This document shows positions 1-8,057 of a stretch of DNA of 64,000 nucleotides, one piece after another. This stretch comes from Bacillus sp. DTU_2020_1000418_1_SI_GHA_SEK_038. Its GTDB lineage: Bacteria > Bacillota > Bacilli > Bacillales > Cytobacillaceae. Every line of letters begins with the position of its first letter. The stretch's first letter is position 1. Both the position numbers and the translations under genes were made by a program. The notes under the pieces were generated by a model. That model had not been told where the DNA came from and did no database searches. It saw only the letters and a list, made by a program, of their open reading frames with translations. Location: positions 310,001 through 374,000 of the forward strand of contig NZ_CP135435.1 of assembly GCF_032341175.1 (NCBI RefSeq), written 5' to 3'.

Positions 1-483
1 TGTTTGGATTGAAAGCTGTCTCCGCAAATAAGCTAAATCGCTTGAAGCATGCTGGTCAACCTGCCCATGACGGATGCAACGGTTAATTTCCTCCTCAAGC
101 TCCCGCACCTCACCAATCGATTCAGCATATAAACTTACATTCGGAGCTGCATAATACTTATCCCTCATGAATTGTTTTAGCTTCGAACAATGCTGCAGGA
201 ACGATAGAACATACGTAAATTGATTAGCACGAATATAGATCCCTTTTCGTGCCTGTGTTAAATAAAGCTCCATTTCATCCAGCGTGTGAATAGGGACACT
301 GCTGCTAATTTTGATAATTTCCTCTGCTTCAGCAATCTCCTTTAAAGATAACTCCATTCGCCTTTTATCTGGTAATGGGCGTAATGCTTGAAGGGTGTTC
401 TTCCCACGATTCGTTTTCGCAAAATTTGCGATTTCGTTTAGAATTTCTTGATACCCCAATACATCAATGGTTTGCCGATTCAT
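1..483 (-). CDS. MutS2-like protein, N-terminal part (runs off window)
   Basis: The first 161 codons of a minus-strand gene; the rest lies beyond the window edge. It begins MNRQTIDVLGYQEILNEIA, typical of the MutS2 N-terminus, and has a MutS2-like stretch near residues 135-160 (LEEEINRCI, HASSDLAYLRRQL). MutS2 proteins act in recombination control and, in Bacillus subtilis, in recognising collided ribosomes; whether this is the main MutS2 or a shorter paralogue cannot be seen because the ATPase and Smr regions are outside. The ATG follows an AGGAGG site about 8 nt upstream. It sits behind a 380-nt leader with a short upstream ORF and two terminators, so expression is probably controlled by attenuation. 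Confidence 0.72.
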   Translation of the reverse strand, partial: MNRQTIDVLGYQEILNEIANFAKTNRGKNTLQALRPLPDKRRMELSLKEIAEAEEIIKISSSVPIHTLDEMELYLTQARKGIYIRANQFTYVLSFLQHCSKLKQFMRDKYYAAPNVSLYAESIGEVRELEEEINRCIRHGQVDQHASSDLAYLRRQLSIQT

Positions 484-531
484 TTTGAATCCTCCTATTA
501 TGATCTTTTATTTGAACCATTTAAACTGCAT

Positions 532-566
532 AAAAAAACCGCCATGAACAAAATCGCTCATGACGG
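532..566 (-). terminator. Leader terminator 2, before the MutS2-like gene
   Basis: On the minus strand a 9-bp stem with one G-T pair (plus-strand arms 539-547 and 558-566) is followed by seven T. It lies only about 50 nt before the MutS2-like start codon and would stop transcription before the gene, so it looks like a regulatory attenuator. Confidence 0.7.
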
Positions 567-615
567 TAAGAAGAAATGGAAACATGCAATGGCAAACTTA
601 AATTGCGCGCAGGAC

Positions 616-648
616 AATAGGGAGGGAAATACCCTCGTTTTCCCTATT
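616..648 (-). promoter_or_regulatory. Additional hairpin in the MutS2-like leader
   Basis: Plus-strand arms AATAGGG and CCCTATT pair, with an inner stem (GAGGG and CCCTC) in the loop. It lies between the two leader terminators. No T-run follows, so it is more likely a switching or processing structure than a terminator. Function is inferred only. Confidence 0.4.
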
Positions 649-657
649 TTTGCACAC

Positions 658-686
658 AAAAAAGCTATGACAAAACATGCCATAGC
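658..686 (-). terminator. Leader terminator 1 (attenuator) of the MutS2-like gene
   Basis: Minus-strand stem GCTATG/CATAGC (plus 664-669 and 681-686), extended by two pairs after one mismatch and followed by six T. A second GCTATG copy on the plus strand at 707-712 gives upstream RNA that can pair with the 5' arm and would prevent the terminator, the arrangement of a terminator/antiterminator switch. Confidence 0.7.
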
Positions 687-717
687 GGGTTCACCAAATC
701 TTCTATGCTATGATGCG

Positions 718-821
718 TGTTCTTAACATCCCTCGAAAAAGCACATACGAAATAAACCAGTATTTTGACCGGTTTTTTGCATTTTTCAAGGCCGTATGAA
801 AATAACGGTTAGTTAAGAACA
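718..821 (-). promoter_or_regulatory. Long inverted repeat linking the uORF to the attenuator
   Basis: TGTTCTTAAC at 718-727 and GTTAAGAACA at 812-821 are perfect 10-bp inverted copies. The 812-821 arm lies inside the upstream ORF and the 718-727 arm lies next to the antiterminator segment. A ribosome stalled on the uORF would therefore disrupt this stem and change downstream folding. Between the arms are two further small hairpins. The pairing is visible; the mechanism is inferred. Confidence 0.55.
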
Positions 822-832
822 TTCACACTCAT
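809..832 (-). CDS. Leader peptide uORF (MSVNVLN)
   Basis: A 7-codon ORF, ATG to TAA, reading MSVNVLN. It has a strong ribosome binding site (CAAAGGAG, plus 841-848) 8 nt upstream of its ATG and lies about 30 nt downstream of the leader promoter. Half of its coding sequence forms one arm of a perfect 10-bp inverted repeat. Short leader peptides in this position are known from ribosome-stalling attenuators of antibiotic resistance genes (erm, ABC-F, bmrCD). No match to a named leader peptide is recognised, so the regulatory role is inferred from layout. Confidence 0.55.
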   Translation of the reverse strand: MSVNVLN

Positions 833-871
833 AAAACAAACTCCTTTGAGTTTACATTTTTATACAAATCA

Positions 872-901
872 AGTATAGCTTAGATGTGGTGGAGAGGTCA
901 A
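872..901 (-). promoter_or_regulatory. Sigma-A-type promoter of the MutS2-like leader
   Basis: Minus-strand -35 TTGACC (896-901) and -10 TATACT (872-877) are separated by 18 nt. It would start transcription near 865, just before the leader-peptide binding site, giving a leader of about 380 nt. Confidence 0.65.
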
Positions 902-1016
902 TACAAGAATGAAGAATAAAAAGAGGAGTTTAGATTTTTAAATGGAATATTTTAATAATTCTATGCAGGATTTGATTGTGTCAAAACTTAAACAATAAAA
1001 ATTAGGAGGGATCCAT

Positions 1017-1994
1017 TTGAAAGCCATTATTATAACTGAATTCGGAAATCCTGAAGTAATGAAATATGTTGATACTGATATTCCACGTATTAAGCCAACT
1101 CAAGTATTAATAGAAGTAGTAAAAACAAGTGTGAATTATGCGGATGTAAAAGCGAGATATGGAAAAAAGGGCAGCTGGAAATCACCATTTATTCCGGGGC
1201 TAGATGCGGCTGGCGTCATTGTTGAAACAGGATCAGAGGTTCAGAATTTATGGGTAGGACAGCGGGTTATTGCTTTTCCATCAGAAGGATCTTATTCGGA
1301 ATATGTAGTCTCAGAGGAAATGCTTACTTATGAAATCCCAGATAACATTGATTTTGACACGGCAGCTGCTTGTCCAATTGTTTCTTTTCTTTCACATAAG
1401 ATGCTTCATGATATAGCAAGGATCGAACAAGGAGAAACGGTACTAATTCATTCAGCAGCTGGTGGGGTAGGAACTACGGCTATTCAAATGGCAAAGCTTT
1501 TAGGTGCAAGCAAAGTAATTGGAACAGTGGGAGATGAAAAGAAGGGCACGGTTGCTATTCAAGCAGGTGCAGATCATGTTATTAGTTATGACAATGAAAA
1601 TTTTGCCGATCAGGTGAATGGGTTTACGGATGGGCAGGGGGTTAATATAGTTTTAGATTCCGTTGCTGGGGTGGTCACTGAAAAAAGTCTACTCTGCTTA
1701 GCGCCGTTTGGCCGGTTGGTTCAATTTGGTAATTCAAGCGGAACTGCAGGCATATTTAAAACAAGTGATTTGCACGCAAGTTGCAGATCAGTACTCGGGT
1801 TCAGTTTAGGTACAACGAGAAAGCTTAGACCCCAATCGCTGCAGGATACAGCCAAACAAGTTCTTCAATACATAAGCGAAGGAAAACTGAAATTTGAAAT
1901 TGCTCATCGTTTTCCTTTGAAAGAAGCAGTACAAGCTCACAAGCTTATTGAAAGCAGGAAAAGTACGGGAAAAATTTTATTGGATGTAAACTAA
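1017..1994 (+). CDS. Zinc-free NADPH:quinone oxidoreductase (MDR family)
   Basis: A 325-residue medium-chain dehydrogenase/reductase. The N-terminal GroES-like half is followed by a Rossmann half with the motif AAGGVGTTAIQ near residue 147 and VIGTVG after it. The Cys and His zinc ligands of alcohol dehydrogenases are absent, which fits the QorA/zeta-crystallin group that reduces quinones or enones with NADPH in the cytosol. The start is TTG behind AGGAGGG. It stands alone, upstream of the gntR operator region, so a link to the catabolic cluster is possible but not shown. The exact substrate is unknown. Confidence 0.8.
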   Translation: MKAIIITEFGNPEVMKYVDTDIPRIKPTQVLIEVVKTSVNYADVKARYGKKGSWKSPFIPGLDAAGVIVETGSEVQNLWVGQRVIAFPSEGSYSEYVVSEEMLTYEIPDNIDFDTAAACPIVSFLSHKMLHDIARIEQGETVLIHSAAGGVGTTAIQMAKLLGASKVIGTVGDEKKGTVAIQAGADHVISYDNENFADQVNGFTDGQGVNIVLDSVAGVVTEKSLLCLAPFGRLVQFGNSSGTAGIFKTSDLHASCRSVLGFSLGTTRKLRPQSLQDTAKQVLQYISEGKLKFEIAHRFPLKEAVQAHKLIESRKSTGKILLDVN

Positions 1995-2091
1995 CTAATG
2001 AAAAGTAAAAGTATTGGGGCCAGATTTTTCAATACTTGGTCCCTATAGAAATCCCCAGTATAAATACTCTTTAGAATTTTCTAAAAACATG

Positions 2092-2120
2092 TTGACGATT
2101 TTATTGGAAGCATTTACAAT
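2092..2120 (+). promoter_or_regulatory. Promoter of the gntR catabolic operon
   Basis: TTGACG (2092-2097) and TACAAT (2115-2120) with a 17-nt spacer. The first repeat of the putative GntR operator begins 15 nt downstream of the -10 box, in the position expected for repression. Confidence 0.65.
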
Positions 2121-2135
2121 CAAATTAGTAACTTG

Positions 2136-2236
2136 CATGGTACATGGTAAACCTAATTTATTTAAAAAACTGCCATGGTACATGGTAAATAAACAGAAGC
2201 GTATATTTTTTTAAGAAAATCTACCATGGTACATGG
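2136..2236 (+). promoter_or_regulatory. Three copies of a putative GntR operator, CATGGTACATGG
   Basis: The 12-mer CATGGTACATGG occurs exactly at 2136-2147, 2174-2185 and 2225-2236. Each copy is followed by TAAA or CAAA. The core is a partial palindrome (CCATGG and GGTACC-like). The array lies between the promoter and the gntR start codon, and a fourth exact copy lies at 9792-9803 in the same cluster. This is the classic pattern of an autoregulated GntR/FCD repressor with a local regulon. The repeats are seen directly; the binding protein is inferred. Confidence 0.7.
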
Positions 2237-2259
2237 CAAAGAAAGGGGCATTTCACATC

Positions 2260-2934
2260 ATGTCTATTCTGACTACGAGTATCACAGCTCAAGTAACGAA
2301 CGCAATTCGAGATGCGATTGTCACTGGTGAATATGAACCGGGAAAAAAGCTCTCAGAAGCTGCTTTATCTGAACAATATGCAATTAGTCGAACACCAATC
2401 AGAGAAGCGTTAAAGCAATTAGAAAGGGAAGGATTAGTTGAAATCATTCCAAGAGTGGGGACGTGTGTTTCAAAGCCGACAGAAAAGGAATTAACCGAGC
2501 TATTTACTGTCAAGGAAGTACTGGAGGGGCTTGCTGCGGGCCTGCTTGCGGAAAGCGGAAACGAGGAAATGATTAAAGAAGTCGAAAAAGCTGTTGCTGA
2601 AATGGAAAAGGCAGTTCAGACATCTGATCATAAGCTTTATGTTGAGTCGAACAACTTGTTCCATAAAGCGATCCTTGAAGGATCAGACAATTCTAAACTA
2701 GATTACTCGTTAAATTTGCTGCTCAATCAAATTCCATATAGCAGGTATGTTTATCTCAGCATTGAGGTACCAAACCGGTTGGAAAAATCACTTCAGGAGC
2801 ACCAGGCTGTATTAGCGGCTATATTAAGGGGTGACAGAGAGGAAGCAGAGAAAGCCATGCGTGAGCATGTAAGGGCAAGTGGATTGCAGTTAAAAGCAGG
2901 AATTGCTAAAAAGCTATACGAAAAAAACAAATAG
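2260..2934 (+). CDS. GntR family (FCD subfamily) transcriptional regulator
   Basis: A 224-residue regulator. Residues 1-70 form the GntR winged helix (LSEAALSEQYAISRTPIREA is the recognition region) and the remainder is an all-helical FCD ligand-binding domain that usually binds small carboxylates or related metabolites. I start it at ATG 2260, about 10 nt after GAAAGGGG; an in-frame ATG at 2233 lies inside the third operator copy and has no binding site. It is the first gene of the cluster and ends 14 nt before the monooxygenase gene. The CATGGTACATGG repeats around it are its likely operators. Confidence 0.85.
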   Translation: MSILTTSITAQVTNAIRDAIVTGEYEPGKKLSEAALSEQYAISRTPIREALKQLEREGLVEIIPRVGTCVSKPTEKELTELFTVKEVLEGLAAGLLAESGNEEMIKEVEKAVAEMEKAVQTSDHKLYVESNNLFHKAILEGSDNSKLDYSLNLLLNQIPYSRYVYLSIEVPNRLEKSLQEHQAVLAAILRGDREEAEKAMREHVRASGLQLKAGIAKKLYEKNK

Positions 2935-2948
2935 GGAGGATGCTATAT

Positions 2949-4097
2949 ATGAAATTCGGAATTTTCGCAAATTTAACAGGACCAGGACGTCATGAGGAAT
3001 ATCATAAAGTTCTTGATGAAGCAAGAGAGCAAGCTATCTATTGTGATGAAAATGGATATGATTCCATTTGGTATACAGAGCACCACTTTGGCCATGAAGG
3101 AAATGAGTTGATTTCAAATCCAATTTTAATGGGTGCAGATATTGCGGCACATACGAAGAGAATTCGCATTGGTCAAGCGGCAAACGTTATTACATTTTGG
3201 CATCCGCTTCGACTAGCCGAGGATATTGCGATGCTTGATCAGCTTAGTAAAGGGCGTGTGGAAGTCGGTCTAGCCCGCGGATTATATGGAAGAGAAGCAG
3301 CGAATTTAAATACGCTTGCTGATCCAAAGAACCAGGAGCAAAACCGGGCGTTATTCGAAGAAACGTTAGAAATTTTGAAGAAGGCATGGACGAACCGTTT
3401 CTTTTCACATGAAGGAGACATTTATCAATTTCCTCCGAAAGGGTTGAAATGGAGCCATCCAATGAGTCCGGCAACACCAGAATATATGGATATGGAAAAG
3501 GGAGAAATAGAAAAAATCTCAATTATGCCTGGCACGTACCAAAAGCCTCATCCTCCATTATGGCAAGTAATTGATTCTCCGAGATCCATTGAATGGGCCG
3601 CAGAGAATGAAATTAAAGGGATCTTCTGGATGCCAACCGTTAAAGAGCTGAAGGGGCGCTTTGAACTTTATCGTGAAAAGGCTTCGAAAGCCCGAGGGTA
3701 TGAAGTTCCGCTTGGTGAAGGCATTTCGTTAGTTCGTGATGTTTATGTAGCTGAAACGATGGAGCAAGCACGTCAAGATGCAGCAGAGGCAGTATTAAAT
3801 AATTATCGCTGGATTTGCCATTGGAGAGGGCTAGGTAATCTAATGGATCCAGGCGAACAAGTAAAGCCAGGACAGGAATTGAACTATGACTTCCTGCACC
3901 CAAGAAACTTATTGTTCGGAACTCCTGAATATGTAGCTGAGAAAATTCAAGAACTGAAAGAGGAATTAAATTTACAAGAATTATTACTGTGGGTTAATCA
4001 TAACGGATTGCAGCATGACAAGATGATGAAGAGTCTTAAATTGTTTACTGAAGAGGTCATGCCTAAATTTACAAACATAAAAGCGGGGGTTTTATAA
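2949..4097 (+). CDS. Luciferase-like (LLM) flavin-dependent monooxygenase
   Basis: A 382-residue bacterial-luciferase-family protein (TIM barrel). Typical features are YDSIWYTEHHF near residues 37-47, SNPILMGADIAAHT, and LDQLSKGRVEVGLARG near residues 98-113. Such enzymes use reduced FMN from a partner reductase and O2 to oxygenate, and often to open, organic rings. The FMN reductase gene at 7046 is the obvious partner. The ATG at 2949 is preferred over 2940 because the AGGGAGG site ends one base before 2940. The neighbours (hydrolases, aldehyde dehydrogenases, NCS1 transporter) suggest a nitrogen-containing substrate; which one is not known. Confidence 0.85.
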   Translation: MKFGIFANLTGPGRHEEYHKVLDEAREQAIYCDENGYDSIWYTEHHFGHEGNELISNPILMGADIAAHTKRIRIGQAANVITFWHPLRLAEDIAMLDQLSKGRVEVGLARGLYGREAANLNTLADPKNQEQNRALFEETLEILKKAWTNRFFSHEGDIYQFPPKGLKWSHPMSPATPEYMDMEKGEIEKISIMPGTYQKPHPPLWQVIDSPRSIEWAAENEIKGIFWMPTVKELKGRFELYREKASKARGYEVPLGEGISLVRDVYVAETMEQARQDAAEAVLNNYRWICHWRGLGNLMDPGEQVKPGQELNYDFLHPRNLLFGTPEYVAEKIQELKEELNLQELLLWVNHNGLQHDKMMKSLKLFTEEVMPKFTNIKAGVL

Positions 4098-4098
4098 A

Positions 4099-4677
4099 AT
4101 GTTGGAAATTCGAAAAGTTTATACAGCTATTGAAGAAACACGTGTTGAGGGCGGGAAGCAATTAGATAAGCCAGTTAAAATGATCGCAGCTATGCTTGTC
4201 ATGAAAAATCCTTGGGCTGGAAGAGGTTTTGTGCAAGATTTAATGCCTGAAATTAATGAATACGCACCGGAAATTGGCGAAATATTAGTCGCTGAATTGT
4301 TTAAACATATTGATTCTGCTGATGATGTTGAAGCATTTGGCAAGGCTGCTGTAGTTGGGGTAGATGGGGAAATGGAACACGCATCTGCATTTATTCACAC
4401 ATTGAAATTCGGAAACAAATTCCGTGATTCTGTACAGGGAAAAAGCATTTTAAGCTTTACGAATAAACGCGGCGGAGCAGGCTCAGCTGTATTAATTCCA
4501 ATGGTTCATAAAAACGATGAGTCGAAAAGATCTCATTTCCTTACGTTTGAAGCTTCTATTCCAGATGCACCAAGAGCCGATGAAATTGTCGTTGCCATCG
4601 GAGCCTCTACGGGAGGACGCCCGCATCCGAGAACAGGTGACCGTAATCAAGATATGGTTGAAATGGGGCTTGTCTAA
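4099..4677 (+). CDS. AA_synth (DUF1185) family protein
   Basis: A 192-residue protein matching the AA_synth/DUF1185 family (motifs MKNPWAGRGFVQDL, ASTGGRPHPRTGDRN near the C-terminus). The family was named for a supposed role in amino acid synthesis, but its biochemistry is poorly defined. It begins 1 nt after the monooxygenase stop and its TAA overlaps the next ATG (TAATG), so it is translationally coupled in the operon. Placement between a ring-oxidising enzyme and an alpha/beta hydrolase suggests that it handles the oxygenated or ring-opened intermediate; that is inference. Confidence 0.7.
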   Translation: MLEIRKVYTAIEETRVEGGKQLDKPVKMIAAMLVMKNPWAGRGFVQDLMPEINEYAPEIGEILVAELFKHIDSADDVEAFGKAAVVGVDGEMEHASAFIHTLKFGNKFRDSVQGKSILSFTNKRGGAGSAVLIPMVHKNDESKRSHFLTFEASIPDAPRADEIVVAIGASTGGRPHPRTGDRNQDMVEMGLV

Positions 4678-5504
4678 TGCCTTTAGCCATGTATGATCAA
4701 ACGACCATTCGTTATGAAGAAAAAGGAAATGGTGAGCCGCTCATTATGATTCATGGTGTTGGCTTGGATCATACAATGTGGGATCAGCAAGTGAAAGACC
4801 TGTCAAAAGAGTTCCGAGTCATTGTATACGATATGGTAGGTCATGGAGGATCTGAGCATCCTCCCGGCCCTTACTCACTTGCCCAATTTGTTGAGCAACT
4901 GGAAGCACTCATGAATCACTTGCACATTGAGAAGTCCCATCTCATCGGTTTTTCTATGGGCGGCATGGTCGCTCAGGCATTTGCACTGAAACATAAAGAA
5001 AAATTAAAGACACTCACAATCATGAATGCCGTTGCGAACCGGACGGAAGAACAGCGGAAGGCAATTTTAAAAAGGGTTGCGGAAGTAAAGAATACAGGAC
5101 CTGCTGTTACGATCGAGCCTGCAATTGGGCGGTGGTTTAATCAAGAGTATCTAATAAACCATGAAGATACAGTGAACAGAATTCGTAAACGGCTCCTGAC
5201 AAATGATCCTGCTTCCTATTTAGCGGCATATAGCCTTTTTGCAGCAGCAGATGAGGAATTATGGCTAAAGCTTCATGAAATTAATCTGCCGACTTTCATT
5301 ATGACAGGTGAAAATGATATAGGATCAAACCCTGAAATGGCTAAACAAATGCATGAGAAAATAGCACATTCAGAATTGCTTATTGTTCCAGAAGTGAAGC
5401 ATATGCTGCCGGTAGAAAAGGCGGAAATTGTGAATGAAGCGATTCGTATGTTTATTCGAAAACATACGGAATCGGGGAATGAAGGGAGAGATGAATGTGA
5501 CTGA
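4677..5504 (+). CDS. Alpha/beta hydrolase
   Basis: A 275-residue alpha/beta-fold hydrolase. The oxyanion region HGVGLDHTMW is near residues 26-35, the nucleophile Ser93 is in GFSMGG, and the likely acid and base are Asp214 (TGENDIG) and His242 (EVKHMLP). Family members cleave esters, lactones or C-C bonds in ring-degradation pathways, and the RutD protein of uracil breakdown has the same fold. The gene overlaps its upstream neighbour by 1 nt and the downstream aldehyde dehydrogenase by 14 nt. The substrate is unknown. Confidence 0.82.
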   Translation: MPLAMYDQTTIRYEEKGNGEPLIMIHGVGLDHTMWDQQVKDLSKEFRVIVYDMVGHGGSEHPPGPYSLAQFVEQLEALMNHLHIEKSHLIGFSMGGMVAQAFALKHKEKLKTLTIMNAVANRTEEQRKAILKRVAEVKNTGPAVTIEPAIGRWFNQEYLINHEDTVNRIRKRLLTNDPASYLAAYSLFAAADEELWLKLHEINLPTFIMTGENDIGSNPEMAKQMHEKIAHSELLIVPEVKHMLPVEKAEIVNEAIRMFIRKHTESGNEGRDECD

Positions 5505-6981
5505 GTTGAAAAAATATAAGATGTATATAAATGGAGAATGGACAGAATCGTCAAGCGGAGAATACTTTCCAAGCTATAATCCAGCTACTGGAGAACCATG
5601 GTGTACTGTAGCAAAAGGAACTGCGGAAGATGTAGATCGCGCTGTGAAAGCTGCTCACCATGCGTTTTTGCACTCAGAATGGGCAAGAATGACGTTTACA
5701 GAACGTGGCAGACTTGTCCGCAAGCTTGGTGAGTTGATTGCTGGAAGAGTTGAAGAGCTTGCTGAGTTTGAAACGCTTGACAATGGAAAATTAATTCGCG
5801 AAATGCGGGGACAGTTAAGTTATTTGCCAGAATTCTTCTATTATTATGCAGGGCTTGCAGATAAAATCCACGGAAAGACGCTGCCAATTGATAAGAAGGA
5901 TATGTTCGTCTTTACTTCTAGAGAGCCGCTTGGAGTTGTAGCGGCAATTACACCTTGGAATTCACCGCTCTATTTAACCACTTTGAAGCTGGCTCCTGCT
6001 CTTGTGGCTGGAAATACAATTGTGATCAAGCCTTCCGAAATGACTTCAGCTTCTCTTTTAGAGCTTATGAAGCTTGTGGAGGAAGCGGGCTTTCCACCTG
6101 GAGTTGTCAATGTTGTAACTGGATTTGGCATACCGGTTGGAGATTCACTTACTTCTCATCCACTCGTTAGACGCGTTGCATTTACAGGAGGTGAGGAATC
6201 TGCCCGACATGTTGTGAGGAATTCGGCGGACAATTTTGCACAGGTATCTCTTGAACTTGGCGGAAAATCGCCAAACATCGTTTTTGAAGATGCAAATGCT
6301 GATAATGCGGCTATGGGAATTATCGCAGGTATTTTTGGAGCATCTGGTCAAAGCTGTGTTGCGGGTTCTCGTGCGTTACTGCATGTCGATATTTATGATA
6401 AGGTGATGCAAAAGTTGGTTGACCGTGTGTCCAATATCAAAATCGGCAATCCGCTTCATAATGACACAGAAATGGGGCCGCTGGCAACGAAAGCTCAATT
6501 GGATCGTGTAGAACAATATGTTGCGCTTGGAAATGATGAGGGCGGAAAGCTTGTTTACGGCGGTAAAAAACCAGAACATCTACAGAAGGGCTGGTTTTTT
6601 GAGCCTACAATTTTTGAACATAATGATCATAATTCACGGATTACAAATGAAGAAATATTTGGACCCGTATTAAGTGTTATTCCATTTAGGGATGAAACAG
6701 AGGTTGTCCAATTAGCAAATAGCACCGACTACGGTTTAGCTGCAGGTATCTGGGTAAGTGATATCGCTAAGGCTCATCGAGTAGCAAAAGCAGTCCGAGC
6801 AGGAATTGTTTGGGTGAACACATATCGAAGTATATCGCCGATAGCTCCGATTGGCGGTTCAGGTCTAAGTGGATATGGCAGAGAGAGCGGATATGAAGCA
6901 ATTCATGAATACACACAAAGCAAAGTTGTTTGGGTCAATACTTCATCTGAACCGATTCCCGATCCATTCATTATGAGATAG
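5491..6981 (+). CDS. Aldehyde dehydrogenase (NAD(P)-dependent) 1
   Basis: A 496-residue aldehyde dehydrogenase with the general base Glu255 in LELGGKSP and the catalytic Cys289 in GQSCVAG, the normal 34-residue spacing. The dinucleotide-binding and catalytic domains are complete. I chose ATG 5491, which follows GAAGGGAG closely; GTG 5497 is also possible. The start overlaps the hydrolase gene by 14 nt, consistent with coupled translation. In the cluster it would oxidise an aldehyde released after ring opening to the acid. It resembles the betaine/semialdehyde-type class, but the substrate cannot be told. Confidence 0.85.
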   Translation: MNVTELKKYKMYINGEWTESSSGEYFPSYNPATGEPWCTVAKGTAEDVDRAVKAAHHAFLHSEWARMTFTERGRLVRKLGELIAGRVEELAEFETLDNGKLIREMRGQLSYLPEFFYYYAGLADKIHGKTLPIDKKDMFVFTSREPLGVVAAITPWNSPLYLTTLKLAPALVAGNTIVIKPSEMTSASLLELMKLVEEAGFPPGVVNVVTGFGIPVGDSLTSHPLVRRVAFTGGEESARHVVRNSADNFAQVSLELGGKSPNIVFEDANADNAAMGIIAGIFGASGQSCVAGSRALLHVDIYDKVMQKLVDRVSNIKIGNPLHNDTEMGPLATKAQLDRVEQYVALGNDEGGKLVYGGKKPEHLQKGWFFEPTIFEHNDHNSRITNEEIFGPVLSVIPFRDETEVVQLANSTDYGLAAGIWVSDIAKAHRVAKAVRAGIVWVNTYRSISPIAPIGGSGLSGYGRESGYEAIHEYTQSKVVWVNTSSEPIPDPFIMR

Positions 6982-7045
6982 GAATAACTGAAAGTAAGTT
7001 GTATGAAAACAAAAATTAGAACATCCAATTTGGGAGGGAATTATA

Positions 7046-7606
7046 ATGAAATTATTAGCCATCTCTGGAACAATTACTGGGTCGAAAACAAAAGTGGTGG
7101 TACAAAAAATAGCAGAAGAGGTAAAACAGAAACATCCGGAAGTTGAAGTGGAATTTCTAGATTTAAAAGAGTATGATGTTCAGTTTTGTGATGGCCGTGA
7201 TCCTTCAACGTATACAGGAGATACGAAAAAAGTGATCGATATCGTTTCCTCAGCAGATTTTTATGTAATAGGCACACCTATTTTTCAAGGCTCAATCACT
7301 GGCGCACTTAAGAACCTGTTTGACCTAGTTCCTCCAAAGGCTTTTCGCAATAAGGTCATGGGGTTTGCCGCCACAGGCGGAACATATCAGCATTACTTAG
7401 TAATCGAAAATCAGCTGAAGCCGATTGCCGGTTATTTCCGTGCCTTTGTTGCTCCGGGTTATGTGTATGCACATAATGACCATTTCAGCTCCACAAATGA
7501 ATTGGTTGATTCAGAGGTTTTGGAGCGTGTCTCCTCATTAAGTGAGGAAATCGTTTTTATGCAAAAAGCATTAAAAGAACCGAAGCCTAACCCCCAATAT
7601 AGTTAA
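7046..7606 (+). CDS. NAD(P)H-dependent FMN reductase
   Basis: A 186-residue flavodoxin-fold FMN reductase (SsuE/MsuE-like, PF03358-type). It begins MKLLAISGTITGSKT, the phosphate-binding loop for FMN, and contains GTPIFQGSITGALKNLFD near residues 77-94 and FAATGGTYQHY. Such proteins supply reduced FMN to luciferase-like monooxygenases, and the monooxygenase of the same operon (2949-4097) needs one. It has a strong GGGAGGG site. A 64-nt gap separates it from the aldehyde dehydrogenase gene, with no clear terminator. Confidence 0.82.
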   Translation: MKLLAISGTITGSKTKVVVQKIAEEVKQKHPEVEVEFLDLKEYDVQFCDGRDPSTYTGDTKKVIDIVSSADFYVIGTPIFQGSITGALKNLFDLVPPKAFRNKVMGFAATGGTYQHYLVIENQLKPIAGYFRAFVAPGYVYAHNDHFSSTNELVDSEVLERVSSLSEEIVFMQKALKEPKPNPQYS

Positions 7607-7714
7607 CTACTATGTTGTATTAAAGTAAATATTTTAATAGCTAAAATGATGGCAGAGTGATTCGCATTCACTAGATTTGACGAAATAGCAACGCCTTTTC
7701 CGGTTAGGAGGAGT

Positions 7715-8023
7715 ATGATGAATTCAAATCCAGAAGAGAAGATCCATCTAAATGATTTATCTTTTATACATTTTTGCAAGGAAAAGTACGGGGTTAATAG
7801 AGGGGTATACAATACGATTGATGCTTGGTTTTATGATCAAGGAGTTGTCAATATTTTAGAGCGGCGACATTATATTTTATCCTTTCTTGATTCTTTAAAT
7901 GGAATGCAAATGACAGAGGGCTCCCGACCGAAATTCGGAAATGGCGGCTTAACAATAAAATTACGTGAGTACTTCTTTAGAAGGGATGAAAAAATAATTT
8001 CCAATATGGCTTCGAACCTTTAG
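7715..8023 (+). CDS. Uncharacterised small protein in the catabolic operon
   Basis: A 102-residue soluble protein that I do not recognise. It is rich in charged and aromatic residues, has no signal peptide or membrane segment, and carries phrases such as FIHFCKEKYG and NILERRHYILSF. It has a very good AGGAGGAG site before a double ATG (7715 or 7718) and lies 34 nt before the second aldehyde dehydrogenase, so it is almost certainly translated as part of the cluster. A structural or regulatory subunit is possible; nothing in the sequence proves a function. Confidence 0.6.
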   Translation: MMNSNPEEKIHLNDLSFIHFCKEKYGVNRGVYNTIDAWFYDQGVVNILERRHYILSFLDSLNGMQMTEGSRPKFGNGGLTIKLREYFFRRDEKIISNMASNL

Positions 8024-8057
8024 ATAAATCCACTTAAAGACGGAAGGGGTTATAGAT

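Noticed and set aside
448..726. 92-residue plus-strand ORF
   Set aside because: It lies antisense to the MutS2-like start and its leader structures and has no binding site or recognisable protein character.
2009..2043. Hairpin after the quinone oxidoreductase gene as a terminator
   Set aside because: An 8-bp AAGTATTG/CAATACTT stem exists but no T-run follows, and alternative pairings compete. Too weak to call.
2014..2214. 66-residue ORF before gntR
   Set aside because: It covers the promoter and two operator repeats of gntR; its residues simply translate those repeats.
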